64,000 nucleotides of DNA from Cellulomonas sp. KH9 (GTDB lineage Bacteria > Actinomycetota > Actinomycetes > Actinomycetales > Cellulomonadaceae). The notes under the pieces were generated by a model. The model worked only from the letters and a program-made list of their open reading frames with translations. It had not been told where the DNA came from and made no database searches. The stretch spans positions 745,909 through 809,908 of the forward strand of contig NZ_FOSE01000002.1 of assembly GCF_900114185.1 (NCBI RefSeq). The letters run 5' to 3'. This document shows, piece by piece, positions 47,386-55,743 of this stretch. The first letter of the stretch is position 1. Every line of letters begins with the position of its first letter. Made by a program: the position numbers and the translations under genes.

Positions 47386-47888
47386 CGTCCGTCCTCTCCC
47401 CCACCCGCCGACGCGGGTGCCAGTGCCTGCCGCACGGCCGCCGCCACCGCGGGCGTCACCATGTCGTCGATCGGCCCGCCGTGCCGGGCCACGTCCTTGA
47501 CCAGGGACGACGCGATGTGCGCCAGCCCGGGGTCGCCGAGGACGAAGACCGTCTCGACCCCCGACAGGTGCCGGTTCATCAGCGCCATCGCGAGCTCCGC
47601 GTCCAGGTCCGCACCGCTGCGCAGCCCCTTGACGACCGCACGGGCCCCCAGGTCGCGCACGAGGTCGACCAGCAGGCCGTCGGTCGCCACGACGCGCACG
47701 CCGTCGGTGCCCGCCAGGGCGTCCTGCGCCAGCCGCACGCGCTCCTCAGGTCCCAGCAGGGACCGCTTGGACGAGTTGTGCGCGACCGCCACGACGACCT
47801 CGTCGAACATCGTCCGGGCACGCCGCACGACGTCGACGTGACCCAGCGTGATCGGGTCGAACGACCCCGGGCAGACCGCGATGCTCAC
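47382..47888 (-). CDS. coaD: phosphopantetheine adenylyltransferase
   Basis: 168 aa from GTG at 47888 (a TTG three codons earlier is less likely). It makes dephospho-CoA from pantetheine phosphate and ATP. Motifs: VCPGSFDPITLGHVDVV (T/HxGH signature), NSSKRSLLGPEERVRL, VVKGLRSGADLDAELAMALM and SSLVKDVARHGG. Same operon as the coiled-coil gene; the GNAT gene at 47947 is divergent. Confidence 0.97.
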   Translation of the reverse strand: MSIAVCPGSFDPITLGHVDVVRRARTMFDEVVVAVAHNSSKRSLLGPEERVRLAQDALAGTDGVRVVATDGLLVDLVRDLGARAVVKGLRSGADLDAELAMALMNRHLSGVETVFVLGDPGLAHIASSLVKDVARHGGPIDDMVTPAVAAAVRQALAPASAGGGEDGR

Positions 47889-47946
47889 GGACGCCAACCT
47901 ACGTCACGCACCCGCGACGGTCCCGGCGGCAGGCCGCTAGCGTGCG

Positions 47947-48567
47947 GTGATGGCGACGATCCGGCCCGCGACCCCGGCGGACGCGCCCGACCTGCGCACG
48001 GTCTGCGCGCTCGCGTACCGCGACAACCCGCTGATGCGCTGGGTCCTGCCCGACGACGCGACCCGCACGGACGCGTGCGCCGCCTGGCTGGGGCCCTCCC
48101 TGGACCGGTACGTCGCGACCGGCCGCGTCGACGTGCTGACGGTCGACGACGAGCCCGTCGCGCTGGCGGCCTGGCGGCTCCCCGGTGCGGACGCCACGCC
48201 GCACGTCACGGCCACGCTCCCCCGCCCCGCGGGCGTGCTGCAGGCCCTGGTCGGCGCGCATCGCGCGGCGGAGGTGCTCGGCGCGCTGGGCCGGGCGTCG
48301 GACCTCGCGCCGACCACGCCGGGCCCCTACCTCAACTACCTCGCCGTGCACCCGGACCACCAGGGGCACGGCCTCGGTGGGCAGCTGCTGCGCCACGGGC
48401 TGGCGGGGACGGCCGGTGCGGGGGGCACGGCCTGGCTCGGCACGACCGACCGCCGCAACCTGCCGTTCTACGGGCGCCACGGTCTCGTGGTGGCCGGGGT
48501 GGTGACGCTGGGCACCTCCGGGCCGGACCTCACGGTCCTGCACGCGCCTCCCCACCCGCCGTCCTGA
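47947..48567 (+). CDS. GNAT family N-acetyltransferase
   Basis: 206 aa from GTG at 47947 or ATG at 47950 directly after. The GNAT core shows the fourth strand and acetyl-CoA loop as LNYLAVHPDHQGHGLGGQLL (Q-x-x-G-x-G/A type) and the C-terminal RRNLPFYGRHGLVVAG. The N-terminus is TIRPATPADAPDLRTVCALA. Substrate unknown. First of a set of genes that interrupt the coaD-rsmD block. Confidence 0.88.
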   Translation: MMATIRPATPADAPDLRTVCALAYRDNPLMRWVLPDDATRTDACAAWLGPSLDRYVATGRVDVLTVDDEPVALAAWRLPGADATPHVTATLPRPAGVLQALVGAHRAAEVLGALGRASDLAPTTPGPYLNYLAVHPDHQGHGLGGQLLRHGLAGTAGAGGTAWLGTTDRRNLPFYGRHGLVVAGVVTLGTSGPDLTVLHAPPHPPS

Positions 48568-48610
48568 CGCCGCGGTTGCGGGCCGGGCCGGGCCCCGCGA
48601 GCCTGTCCGG

Positions 48611-49840
48611 ATGACGGGCACCGGGCGAGACCACGACATCGTCCTCCTCGGAGCGACCGGGTTCGCCGGCGCGCTCGTGGCCGAGCACCTCGCCCGGCAC
48701 GCACCGCCGGACACGCGTGTCGCGCTCGCCGGACGGTCCGCCGACCGGCTCGCCGAGGTCCGCGAGGGGCTTCCCGAGGTGGCCCACGGCTGGCCGCTCC
48801 TCGCGGCGGACACCGGCGACGACGCGTCGCTGCGGGCGCTCGCCCGGGGCACCCGCGTGCTGGTGAGCACCGTCGGGCCGTACCTCCAGCACGGGATGCC
48901 GGTCGTCGAGGCGTGCGCCCGGGCAGGGACCCACTACGCGGACCTCACCGGCGAGGTGCCCTTCGTGCGGCGCGCCGCGGACGCGTTCGACGACGTGGCC
49001 CGCGCCACCGGGGCCCGGCTGGTGCACGCGTGCGGGTACGACGCGGTCCCGTCCGACCTCGCGATGCTCACCCTGCACCGGCGGGTGGCGGCGGACGGCG
49101 CCGGCACGCTCCGCCACGTCCGGCTCGTCGCGTCCGCGCGGGGCGGGCTGAGCGGCGGGACGATCGCGTCGGTCCGCGGCCTCGCGGAGCTCGCAGCGCG
49201 CGACGCGCAGGTGCGGCGCCTGCTGGCCGACCCGTACGCCCTGAGCCCCGACCGTGCGGCCGAGCCCACCGTCCCCCAGCCGCCGGACCTCCCCGTCCCC
49301 GGCCGGACGGTCGACGGCGGCTGGGTCGGCCCGGCGCCCATGGGCTCGTTCGACTCCCGCCTGGTGCGGCGCTCCAACGCGCTGCAGGGCTGGGCGTACG
49401 GCCGCGACCTGCGCTACCAGGAGGTCGCCTGGACGGGCCGCGGGCTGCGCGGGGCGCTGGCCGCGGCCGGGCTCGCCGCGGGCCTGCCGCTCGGGCTCGC
49501 GGCCCTCGCCGTCCCGCAGGCCCGCGCCCTCCTCGGACGGTTCGTGCCCGCTCCCGGCACGGGTCCCGACGAGGAGACCCGCCGCACGGGGTGGTTCCGC
49601 ATGGAGGTGCACGCGCTGACGACCGACGGGCACGCGTACCGGGCGCTCGCGGCGGGCAGCGGCGACCCGGGCTACGCGGCGACGTCCGTGATGCTCGGCC
49701 AGAGCGCCCTGGCGCTCGCGCTCGACGGCGACCGGCTCCCGGACCGCGCCGGCTCGCTCACCCCGGCCGCGGGGCTCGGGGACGTGCTCGTCGAGCGGCT
49801 GCGTGCCGCGGGCCACACCTACGAGGCCGCGCCGCGCTGA
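48611..49840 (+). CDS. saccharopine dehydrogenase-like / trans-acting enoyl reductase family protein
   Basis: 409 aa from ATG at 48611. The Rossmann N-terminus IVLLGATGFAGALVAEHLAR and the sequence VSTVGPYLQHGMPVVEACAR with GTHYADLTGE are diagnostic of this family, which in mycobacteria includes enoyl reductases of lipid synthesis. A C-terminal hydrophobic part (GLAAGLPLGLAALAVPQARA) may touch the membrane. Real substrate unknown. 43 bases after the GNAT gene on the same strand. Confidence 0.85.
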   Translation: MTGTGRDHDIVLLGATGFAGALVAEHLARHAPPDTRVALAGRSADRLAEVREGLPEVAHGWPLLAADTGDDASLRALARGTRVLVSTVGPYLQHGMPVVEACARAGTHYADLTGEVPFVRRAADAFDDVARATGARLVHACGYDAVPSDLAMLTLHRRVAADGAGTLRHVRLVASARGGLSGGTIASVRGLAELAARDAQVRRLLADPYALSPDRAAEPTVPQPPDLPVPGRTVDGGWVGPAPMGSFDSRLVRRSNALQGWAYGRDLRYQEVAWTGRGLRGALAAAGLAAGLPLGLAALAVPQARALLGRFVPAPGTGPDEETRRTGWFRMEVHALTTDGHAYRALAAGSGDPGYAATSVMLGQSALALALDGDRLPDRAGSLTPAAGLGDVLVERLRAAGHTYEAAPR

Positions 49841-49853
49841 GGCCGGGTGCGCG

Positions 49854-50540
49854 TCAGAGCCCCCAGCGGGAGGCGGCCGCGCGCCGCTCCATGTCCGTGA
49901 CGTGCGGCGGCTCGCGCCGCTCCTGCACGAAGAGCCACGCGAGGCTCGCGGCCGGCGCACGCCCGGTGGCGCCGTGAGCGTCGGCGACGATCGCGTCGAC
50001 GAGGCGCGGGGTCAGCCCCAGGCGCGGCAGCTCGGCGGTCACCGCCGTCGCCAGGTCGTCGGGGACGGTGTGCGCGTCGTGCCCGAAGTCCATCGCGATG
50101 CCCGCCCGCGTCAGGGCCACCTCGGCCTGCTTGTGCTCGGCGATCCCGACCGACGTGTGCAGGGCGACCGCGTCCCACACGGTGTCCGCCGTCGCTCGCG
50201 GCAGGCCCTGGTCGAGTGCGAAGGACCGCGCCAGGTCCGCCCCCTCGACCTCGAAGCGCCGGTCGCCCCGCGCCGGCGCGTGCAGCCCGGTGTCGTGCAG
50301 GACGCACGCGACGAACAGCGCGGTGTCGTCGAAGTCCGTGCCCACGCGCCACCCGCGCGTGGCGGCTGCGACGCGCGCGAAGACCCAGCTGCGCACGCTG
50401 TGGTGGAGCAGGTGGTCGGGCTCGAGCTCGCGTGCCAGGGCGAGCGCGGCACGCGGGACGGGACCGGACGGCAGCGCGAGCCTGCCGTCGTCGAGGAGGT
50501 CGACCAGGCCGTCGGCCGGTGTCGTGGACGAGATCGCCAT
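49854..50540 (-). CDS. HD domain protein, cyanamide hydratase-like
   Basis: 228 aa from ATG at 50540. The HD metal site is spread over HHSVRSW, CVLHDTGLH (His-Asp pair) and DAVALHTSVGIAEH. The order HHSVRSW then LHDTGLH resembles the cyanamide-hydratase-like HD group, but hydrolase activity on a phosphoester or other small molecule is equally possible. It converges on the reductase gene and is divergent from the RsbQ-like gene 188 bases away. Confidence 0.82.
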   Translation of the reverse strand: MAISSTTPADGLVDLLDDGRLALPSGPVPRAALALARELEPDHLLHHSVRSWVFARVAAATRGWRVGTDFDDTALFVACVLHDTGLHAPARGDRRFEVEGADLARSFALDQGLPRATADTVWDAVALHTSVGIAEHKQAEVALTRAGIAMDFGHDAHTVPDDLATAVTAELPRLGLTPRLVDAIVADAHGATGRAPAASLAWLFVQERREPPHVTDMERRAAASRWGL

Positions 50541-50728
50541 GGCCCCTATGGTGGCGCGCGGCGCCCGGGCCCGCGAGAGCCGCGACCGCCACGCGTGCGC
50601 AGGATCGCGCCAACCCGCCGCCCGGGTCCACCGGAGCACGGTCCCCCACGGTCTCCGGTGGTCCGCATGGTGCCATCGGTGCGCGCCCGGCCGGTGCTGC
50701 CCCCGCACCGAGTCGTTAGCCTCGTCGG

Positions 50729-51535
50729 GTGAGCGCGGTCGACCGGCACGCCGTCCACGTCTCGGGGGTGCCCGGGGCGCGCCCCCTGCTGTTCGCCCAC
50801 GGGTTCGGGTGCGACCAGCACATGTGGCGGTACGTCGCGCCGCACTTCGAGGACCGGTTCACCGTCGTGACGTTCGACCACGTGGGCGCCGGCGCCTCCG
50901 ACCTGTCCGCGTACGACCCCGCACGGCACGCCTCGCTCGAGGGCTACGCCCAGGACGTCCTGGCGATCGTCCGGGAGCTCGACCTGCGCGACGTGGTCCT
51001 CGTCGGCCACTCGGTGTCGGCGATGATCGGGGTGCTCGCGAGCATCGCCGAGCCCGACCGGTTCGCCGGCCTCGTCCTCGTCTGCCCCTCGCCGCGGTAC
51101 CTCGACGACGACGGGTACACCGGGGGCTTCACCCGCGCCGACATCTGCGAGCTGCTGGAGTCGCTGGACAGCAACTACCTCGGGTGGTCCAGCGCCATCG
51201 CCCCGGCGATCATGGGCAACCCGGACCGCCCGGAGCTCGGCGCCGAGCTCACCGCGAGCTTCTGCCGCACCGACCCGGACATCGCGCGCCGGTTCGCGCG
51301 CGCGACCTTCCTCTCCGACGACCGCGCCGCGCTGCCCCGGGTGACGGTGCCGACGCTGGTGCTGCAGTGCACGCACGACGTCATCGCCCCCCTCGCGGTC
51401 GGCGAGTACGTCCGCGACGCCGTGCCCGGTGCACGGCTGGTCCTGCTGGACGCGACGGGGCACTGCCCCAACCTCAGCGCCCCGGAGGCGACCACCGCCG
51501 CCGTCGCCGCGTTCGTGGACGAGGGCCTGGGGTGA
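50729..51535 (+). CDS. RsbQ-like alpha/beta hydrolase
   Basis: 268 aa from GTG at 50729. RsbQ-type features: the first HGFGCDQHMWR, nucleophile Ser95 in LVGHSVSAMIG, Asp217 in CTHDVIAP and His245 in ATGHCPNLS. In Bacillus subtilis RsbQ works with the PAS phosphatase RsbP to sense energy stress, probably by making or cleaving a small ligand. The next gene, overlapping by 4 bp, is exactly such a PAS-PP2C phosphatase, so the pair is well supported. Promoter region 50541-50728 is shared with the HD gene. Confidence 0.9.
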   Translation: MSAVDRHAVHVSGVPGARPLLFAHGFGCDQHMWRYVAPHFEDRFTVVTFDHVGAGASDLSAYDPARHASLEGYAQDVLAIVRELDLRDVVLVGHSVSAMIGVLASIAEPDRFAGLVLVCPSPRYLDDDGYTGGFTRADICELLESLDSNYLGWSSAIAPAIMGNPDRPELGAELTASFCRTDPDIARRFARATFLSDDRAALPRVTVPTLVLQCTHDVIAPLAVGEYVRDAVPGARLVLLDATGHCPNLSAPEATTAAVAAFVDEGLG

Positions 51536-52740
51536 GCGTCCGGCGCCGCGGGCACGCCGAGGTCGTCCACGCCGCGCTCGTCGACGACGCCCCGGAGCTG
51601 CGGGACGACCGCGCGCCCTGCGGGTATCTCGCGACCACCCCGGACGGGGTCATCGTCCAGGTCAACGGGACGTTCCTCGCCTGGACGGGCCACCGCCGCG
51701 AGGACCTCGTCGGCCGCCGGCGGTTCGTGGACCTGCTGCCGGCCGGCGGGCGGATCTACCACGAGACGCACTACTCCCCCACGCTGCGCCTGCAGGGCGC
51801 GGCCCGCGAGGTGGCGCTCGAGATCGTCTGCGCGGACGGGCGACGCCTGCCGGTGCTGGTCAACTCGGTGCTGGACCGGGACGACGACGGCAGCCCGCGC
51901 GCCATCCGGACCGCCGTCTTCGACGCCACCGAGCGGCGCCGCTACGAGCAGGAGCTCCTCGCCGCCAAGCGGCGCGCCGAGGACTCCGAGGAGCGGGCGC
52001 TGCGGCTCGCGCAGACCCTGCAGCAGACCCTGATCCCCCCGACCCCGCCCCACGTGCCGGGGCTGGACGTGGCGGCGGTCTACCGCCCCGCGGGCGACGG
52101 CCGGCACGTGGGCGGCGACTTCTACGACGTGTTCCAGGTCGCCCCCGACGACTGGGTCGCGGTGCTCGGCGACGTCCAGGGCAAGGGGGCGGAGGCCGCG
52201 GTCGTCACCGCCCTGGCCCGGTACACCGTGCGCGCCGCGGCCGTGGACCACGAGGCACCGCGCGACGTGCTGGCGACGCTGGACGACGTGCTGCGCCGGG
52301 CGGACACGGACCGTTTCTGCACCGCGGTCCTCGCACGGCTGCGCCGCACCCACGGCACCTGGCGGGCGACGGTGGCGTGCGGCGGGCACCCGCTGCCGCT
52401 GCTGCGGCGTCCGGGCCGCCGGACGGTGGGCGTCGGCGCGCACGGCCCGCTGCTCGGCATCCTCCCGGCCCCCGTCTTCACGGACACGGACGTGACGCTC
52501 GGGCCCGGTGACGCGCTCGTCCTGTTCACGGACGGCGTCACCGAGGGGCGCGGGCGACGCGGCGAGCTCTACGGGGACGACCGTCTGCGGGCCGTCGTGG
52601 ACGATCACCGGGGCCCGGCGGCCGACGTGACGGAGGCGATCCTCGCCGACGTCATGACCTACCAGGCGGACGACGCCCGCGACGACATCGCGGTGGTCAC
52701 CGTCGCGGTGGACGGCACCGCCGGCACGGGGCCGTCCTGA
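51532..52740 (+). CDS. RsbP-like PAS/PP2C (SpoIIE-type) phosphatase
   Basis: 402 aa from GTG at 51532, overlapping the RsbQ-like stop (GTGA). A PAS domain (about 30-135: GYLATTPDGVIVQVNGTFLA, then the linker TERRRYEQELLAAKRRAEDS) leads through a coiled coil to a SpoIIE/PP2C domain (about 175-395). Metal-binding positions are in GGDFYD, LGDVQGKG, LFTDGVTEG and DDIAVVTV. It should dephosphorylate a serine-phosphorylated anti-anti-sigma factor (RsbV-like) to free a stress sigma factor. That factor and its anti-sigma are not in the window. Confidence 0.9.
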   Translation: MSVRRRGHAEVVHAALVDDAPELRDDRAPCGYLATTPDGVIVQVNGTFLAWTGHRREDLVGRRRFVDLLPAGGRIYHETHYSPTLRLQGAAREVALEIVCADGRRLPVLVNSVLDRDDDGSPRAIRTAVFDATERRRYEQELLAAKRRAEDSEERALRLAQTLQQTLIPPTPPHVPGLDVAAVYRPAGDGRHVGGDFYDVFQVAPDDWVAVLGDVQGKGAEAAVVTALARYTVRAAAVDHEAPRDVLATLDDVLRRADTDRFCTAVLARLRRTHGTWRATVACGGHPLPLLRRPGRRTVGVGAHGPLLGILPAPVFTDTDVTLGPGDALVLFTDGVTEGRGRRGELYGDDRLRAVVDDHRGPAADVTEAILADVMTYQADDARDDIAVVTVAVDGTAGTGPS

Positions 52741-52759
52741 TCCCGGGACGCGGCGGACG

Positions 52760-53332
52760 TCAGGCGGGACGTTCCCCGAACCACACCCGGGTCTCGCCGT
52801 AGCGGCGGTCGTCCGAGGGGGCCAGCGGCTGCGGCCACGTCGGGGCGGCCGCGCGCGAGGAGCGCTCCACCACCACGACGCCGCCCGGGGCGGTGCAGCG
52901 GGCGACGCCCGCGAGCGCCGCCGCGAGCGCGTCCTCCGCCAGGTCGTACGGCGGGTCCAGCAGCACGAGGTCGAACACCTCACCGGCGGGCCCGTCGGCG
53001 GGTGCCAGACGGCTCAGGTACCGGTCGACCCGGTCGGCCACGACCTCGACCCGGTCCGTCAGACCCAGCCCGCGCGCGTTGCGACGGCAGACGTCGGCGG
53101 CCGTCCGCGCGGCGTCGACGAGCACGACGTGCACCGCACCGCGGCTCGCCGCCTCGAGGCCGAGGGCACCGGACCCGGCGTAGAGGTCGAGCACCCGGGC
53201 ACCGTCGACGGCGTCCAGGTGCTCCAGCCGCGAGAACAGGGCCTCGCGGACGCGTTCGCTGGTGGGCCGCGTGCCGGACGGGGGCACGACGAGCGTGCGC
53301 CCGCCCGCGCTGCCCGCGACGATCCGGGTCAC
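52760..53332 (-). CDS. rsmD: 16S rRNA (guanine966-N2)-methyltransferase
   Basis: 190 aa from GTG at 53332, overlapping the stop of the ABC permease gene by 4 bp. SAM motif I is VLDLYAGSGALGLEAASRGA, the catalytic motif LVLLDPPYD (DPPY) and the opening TRIVAGSAGGRTLVVPPSGT with RPTSERVREALF are those of RsmD. It methylates G966 in the small subunit. Usually next to coaD; here about 4.9 kb of other genes lie between. Confidence 0.95.
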   Translation of the reverse strand: MTRIVAGSAGGRTLVVPPSGTRPTSERVREALFSRLEHLDAVDGARVLDLYAGSGALGLEAASRGAVHVVLVDAARTAADVCRRNARGLGLTDRVEVVADRVDRYLSRLAPADGPAGEVFDLVLLDPPYDLAEDALAAALAGVARCTAPGGVVVVERSSRAAAPTWPQPLAPSDDRRYGETRVWFGERPA

Positions 53333-55011
53333 GGGGTCGCCCCCTTGCCCTGGTCCTGCTGCTCGAGCATCCGTTCCATCCAGCCCTTCTCGGCGGTCGA
53401 CGACGCGATCAGCACTGCCACCACGGACAGCGCGAGCTGCGCGGTCACCATGACGGTGACGACGTCCGTCAGCCCGATGGCGATCCACAGCGGCAGCAGG
53501 CAGAACGCCACCAGGTCCGGACCGCGTGCGATGACCTGCAGCACCCCCGACGGCAGCGCACCCGCCGGGGTCGCGATCAGCGGCTTGTCCCAGCGGGGGG
53601 CGGGCCGGTACGCCGCGCGCACGGCGGCGGCCGCCCACACGGGGGCCGACGCGACCGCCAGCACCAGCCAGTGCTGCGGGGCGCCCGCCCAGACGCCCAC
53701 CGCGGTGAGCGCGACGAGGGACCACCCGAGCATGACCAGCCCCGGGACGACCATCCGCAGGCGCCGCACCGTGCGGTCGTCGAGCGGCAGCAGCCGGTCC
53801 AGGACGGGGGCCATCTCGGCCCACCGGGCGCCCTCCGCGCTCGCGCTCGACGCCATCCACCCGCCGAGCAGCACGGCGAGGAGCACCCCGACGGGGCTCG
53901 CCAGCTGCGGGACGACCGTGGCGAGGACCGGCAGACCGGCCGCGACGACGAGCTGCACGACGTGCCGCAGCGAGCGGCGCAGCACCACGAGGTCGGCCGT
54001 CACGAGCGCGGTCGCCGGGCCGCGCGCGGTCCGCAGGCGGGACACCCAGCGCCGCGACGTCGCGGCGGCGCCACCGGTCAGCGCCCGCCCCAGCTCACGG
54101 GAGTCCAGCGAGACGACGGCGCCCACCGCCTGCGTCGCCACCGAGCCGCCCTCGCGCAGCGCACGGCCGGGCAGGTCCCCCAGGCGCCGGTCGACGACCA
54201 CGGCGAGCACCGCCGCGAGGACGGCGGCACCGGCGACGACCGGCCAGGACGGCCCCGGCAGGGTCGCGGGGGCGCGACCGCCGAGCAGGACGGCGACGGC
54301 CAGCAGGGGCGCCGTCACCAGCAGGGCGTCGCCCACCAGCGCGATGCGGCGACGCGGCACGCCGAGGCTCTGCGCCACGGCGGCCGCGAGGACGACGACG
54401 GCGGCGACGGCAGCCCCGAGCAGCCCGGCACGGACCAGCGCCGCCGCGCCCGTCGCCAGCAGCCCGGCCTCGAGGACGATCACGACCAGGGCGCCGGTCA
54501 GCGCCGCCACGACAGGGACGCGCGCGGCCGCGGGCCGCAGCAGGCCGCGGCGGTCGACGGGCAGCGGCAGCCACCACGCGGCCTGGGCACCCTCCACGCC
54601 GACCGGACCCAGCCGACCGGCCGTCGACAGCAGCACGCCGGTGGCGGCCAGCAGCAGCACGGCGACCAGCACGGGCAGGCTCAGGCCGCCGCCGGCGTCG
54701 CGCACGGGCGGTGCGGGCGGCAGGGAGTCGCCCAGCTGCTGCACGACGCCCAGCACGATCAGCACGGAGATGGCCACGCTGGTCGCGGCGGTGTACACGT
54801 CGGTCAGGAGGGAGCCGACGGACGCGCCGGCGCGGGCCCGCGCGGCCTGCGCGGTGTACCGGCGGACGGTCCGCGCGGACGGCACCTCGCCGAGGTCGAA
54901 GTCGCCGACGAGCGGGTCCTCGTCGACGTCGTACGGGTCGGTGCCGTACGGCTCGGCGTCGTGCGGCTCGCCGGCGTGCGGGTCGCCCGCGGGCGCGTCG
55001 ACGTCGGTCAC
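53329..55011 (-). CDS. ABC transporter permease (DUF6297-type)
   Basis: 560 aa from GTG at 55011, overlapping the ATPase gene stop by 4 bp. After an acidic N-terminal tail (DAPAGDPHAGEPHDAEPYGT) there are about 12 membrane helices. The pairing with a single ATPase of exporter type points to a two-part ABC exporter; the substrate is unknown. Its stop overlaps rsmD, so the exporter and a housekeeping methyltransferase share a transcript. Confidence 0.82.
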   Translation of the reverse strand: MTDVDAPAGDPHAGEPHDAEPYGTDPYDVDEDPLVGDFDLGEVPSARTVRRYTAQAARARAGASVGSLLTDVYTAATSVAISVLIVLGVVQQLGDSLPPAPPVRDAGGGLSLPVLVAVLLLAATGVLLSTAGRLGPVGVEGAQAAWWLPLPVDRRGLLRPAAARVPVVAALTGALVVIVLEAGLLATGAAALVRAGLLGAAVAAVVVLAAAVAQSLGVPRRRIALVGDALLVTAPLLAVAVLLGGRAPATLPGPSWPVVAGAAVLAAVLAVVVDRRLGDLPGRALREGGSVATQAVGAVVSLDSRELGRALTGGAAATSRRWVSRLRTARGPATALVTADLVVLRRSLRHVVQLVVAAGLPVLATVVPQLASPVGVLLAVLLGGWMASSASAEGARWAEMAPVLDRLLPLDDRTVRRLRMVVPGLVMLGWSLVALTAVGVWAGAPQHWLVLAVASAPVWAAAAVRAAYRPAPRWDKPLIATPAGALPSGVLQVIARGPDLVAFCLLPLWIAIGLTDVVTVMVTAQLALSVVAVLIASSTAEKGWMERMLEQQDQGKGATP

Positions 55012-55694
55012 AGCGCGACCCGCGCGATGCGGTCCGCCGCCTCGGCGGGCGACAGGACGCTCGACGCGTCGTCCGCGACGTGCACCGCCTGCGTGCACAC
55101 CGCAGCGACGAGGTCGGGGTCGTGCGTCGCGATCAGGACCGCACCGCCGGCCTCGCGCTCCGCTCGCAGCCGGTCCGCGAGCCGCGCCCGCATCCGCTGG
55201 TCCAGCCGCTGCTCCGGCTCGTCGAGCACGAGCAGCGACCGCGGCCGCACCAGCCCGGCCGCGAGCAGCAGCCGGCGTCGCTGACCGGAGGACAGGGAGA
55301 CGGGCGTCGCGCGCGCGTGGTCCGCCAGGCCGAACTCGTCCAGCAGGGTGGCCACCTCGTCCTGGGCGTCGAGGACGCCGTGGCCCCGCGCGGTCAGGTA
55401 CAGGTGCTCCGCCACCGTCAGCGCAGGGAAGTAGGCGTCGTCGTCGAGGACGGACGACACCGCGCGCCGGAACCACACCTGGCGCTCGTCGACCGGGCGG
55501 CCCAGCACCTCGACGCGCCCCGCCACGGGCTCGAGCAGGCCCAGGACGGTCTTGAGGACGGTGGACTTGCCCGATCCGTTGGCGCCGACGAGCGCGACGG
55601 CGCGCCCCTCGCCCAGCGTGAACGAGACCGGCGCGCACACGGGTGCCGCTCCGTAGCCGACCTGCAGATCACGCACACGCACCACCGGAGCCAT
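55008..55694 (-). CDS. ABC transporter ATP-binding protein
   Basis: 228 aa from ATG at 55694. Walker A GANGSGKST, signature SLSSGQRRRLLLAAGLV (SSGQ instead of SGGQ), Walker B LLVLDEPEQRLD and the switch ATHDPD are present. It is of the exporter/ABC-2 type. The Asp/Gln-rich EPEQRLDQRMRARL after Walker B is typical of the class. It drives the permease at 53329. Confidence 0.9.
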   Translation of the reverse strand: MAPVVRVRDLQVGYGAAPVCAPVSFTLGEGRAVALVGANGSGKSTVLKTVLGLLEPVAGRVEVLGRPVDERQVWFRRAVSSVLDDDAYFPALTVAEHLYLTARGHGVLDAQDEVATLLDEFGLADHARATPVSLSSGQRRRLLLAAGLVRPRSLLVLDEPEQRLDQRMRARLADRLRAEREAGGAVLIATHDPDLVAAVCTQAVHVADDASSVLSPAEAADRIARVAL

Positions 55695-55743
55695 GCGGCC
55701 AGGGTAGCCAGCGCCCGCGCCTGCTGACGCCGGCGGCCGCGCC

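Noticed and set aside
53002-55284. Long plus-strand open frames over rsmD and the ABC permease
   Set aside because: No motif or ribosome site, biased to Arg, Gly and His; antisense shadow.
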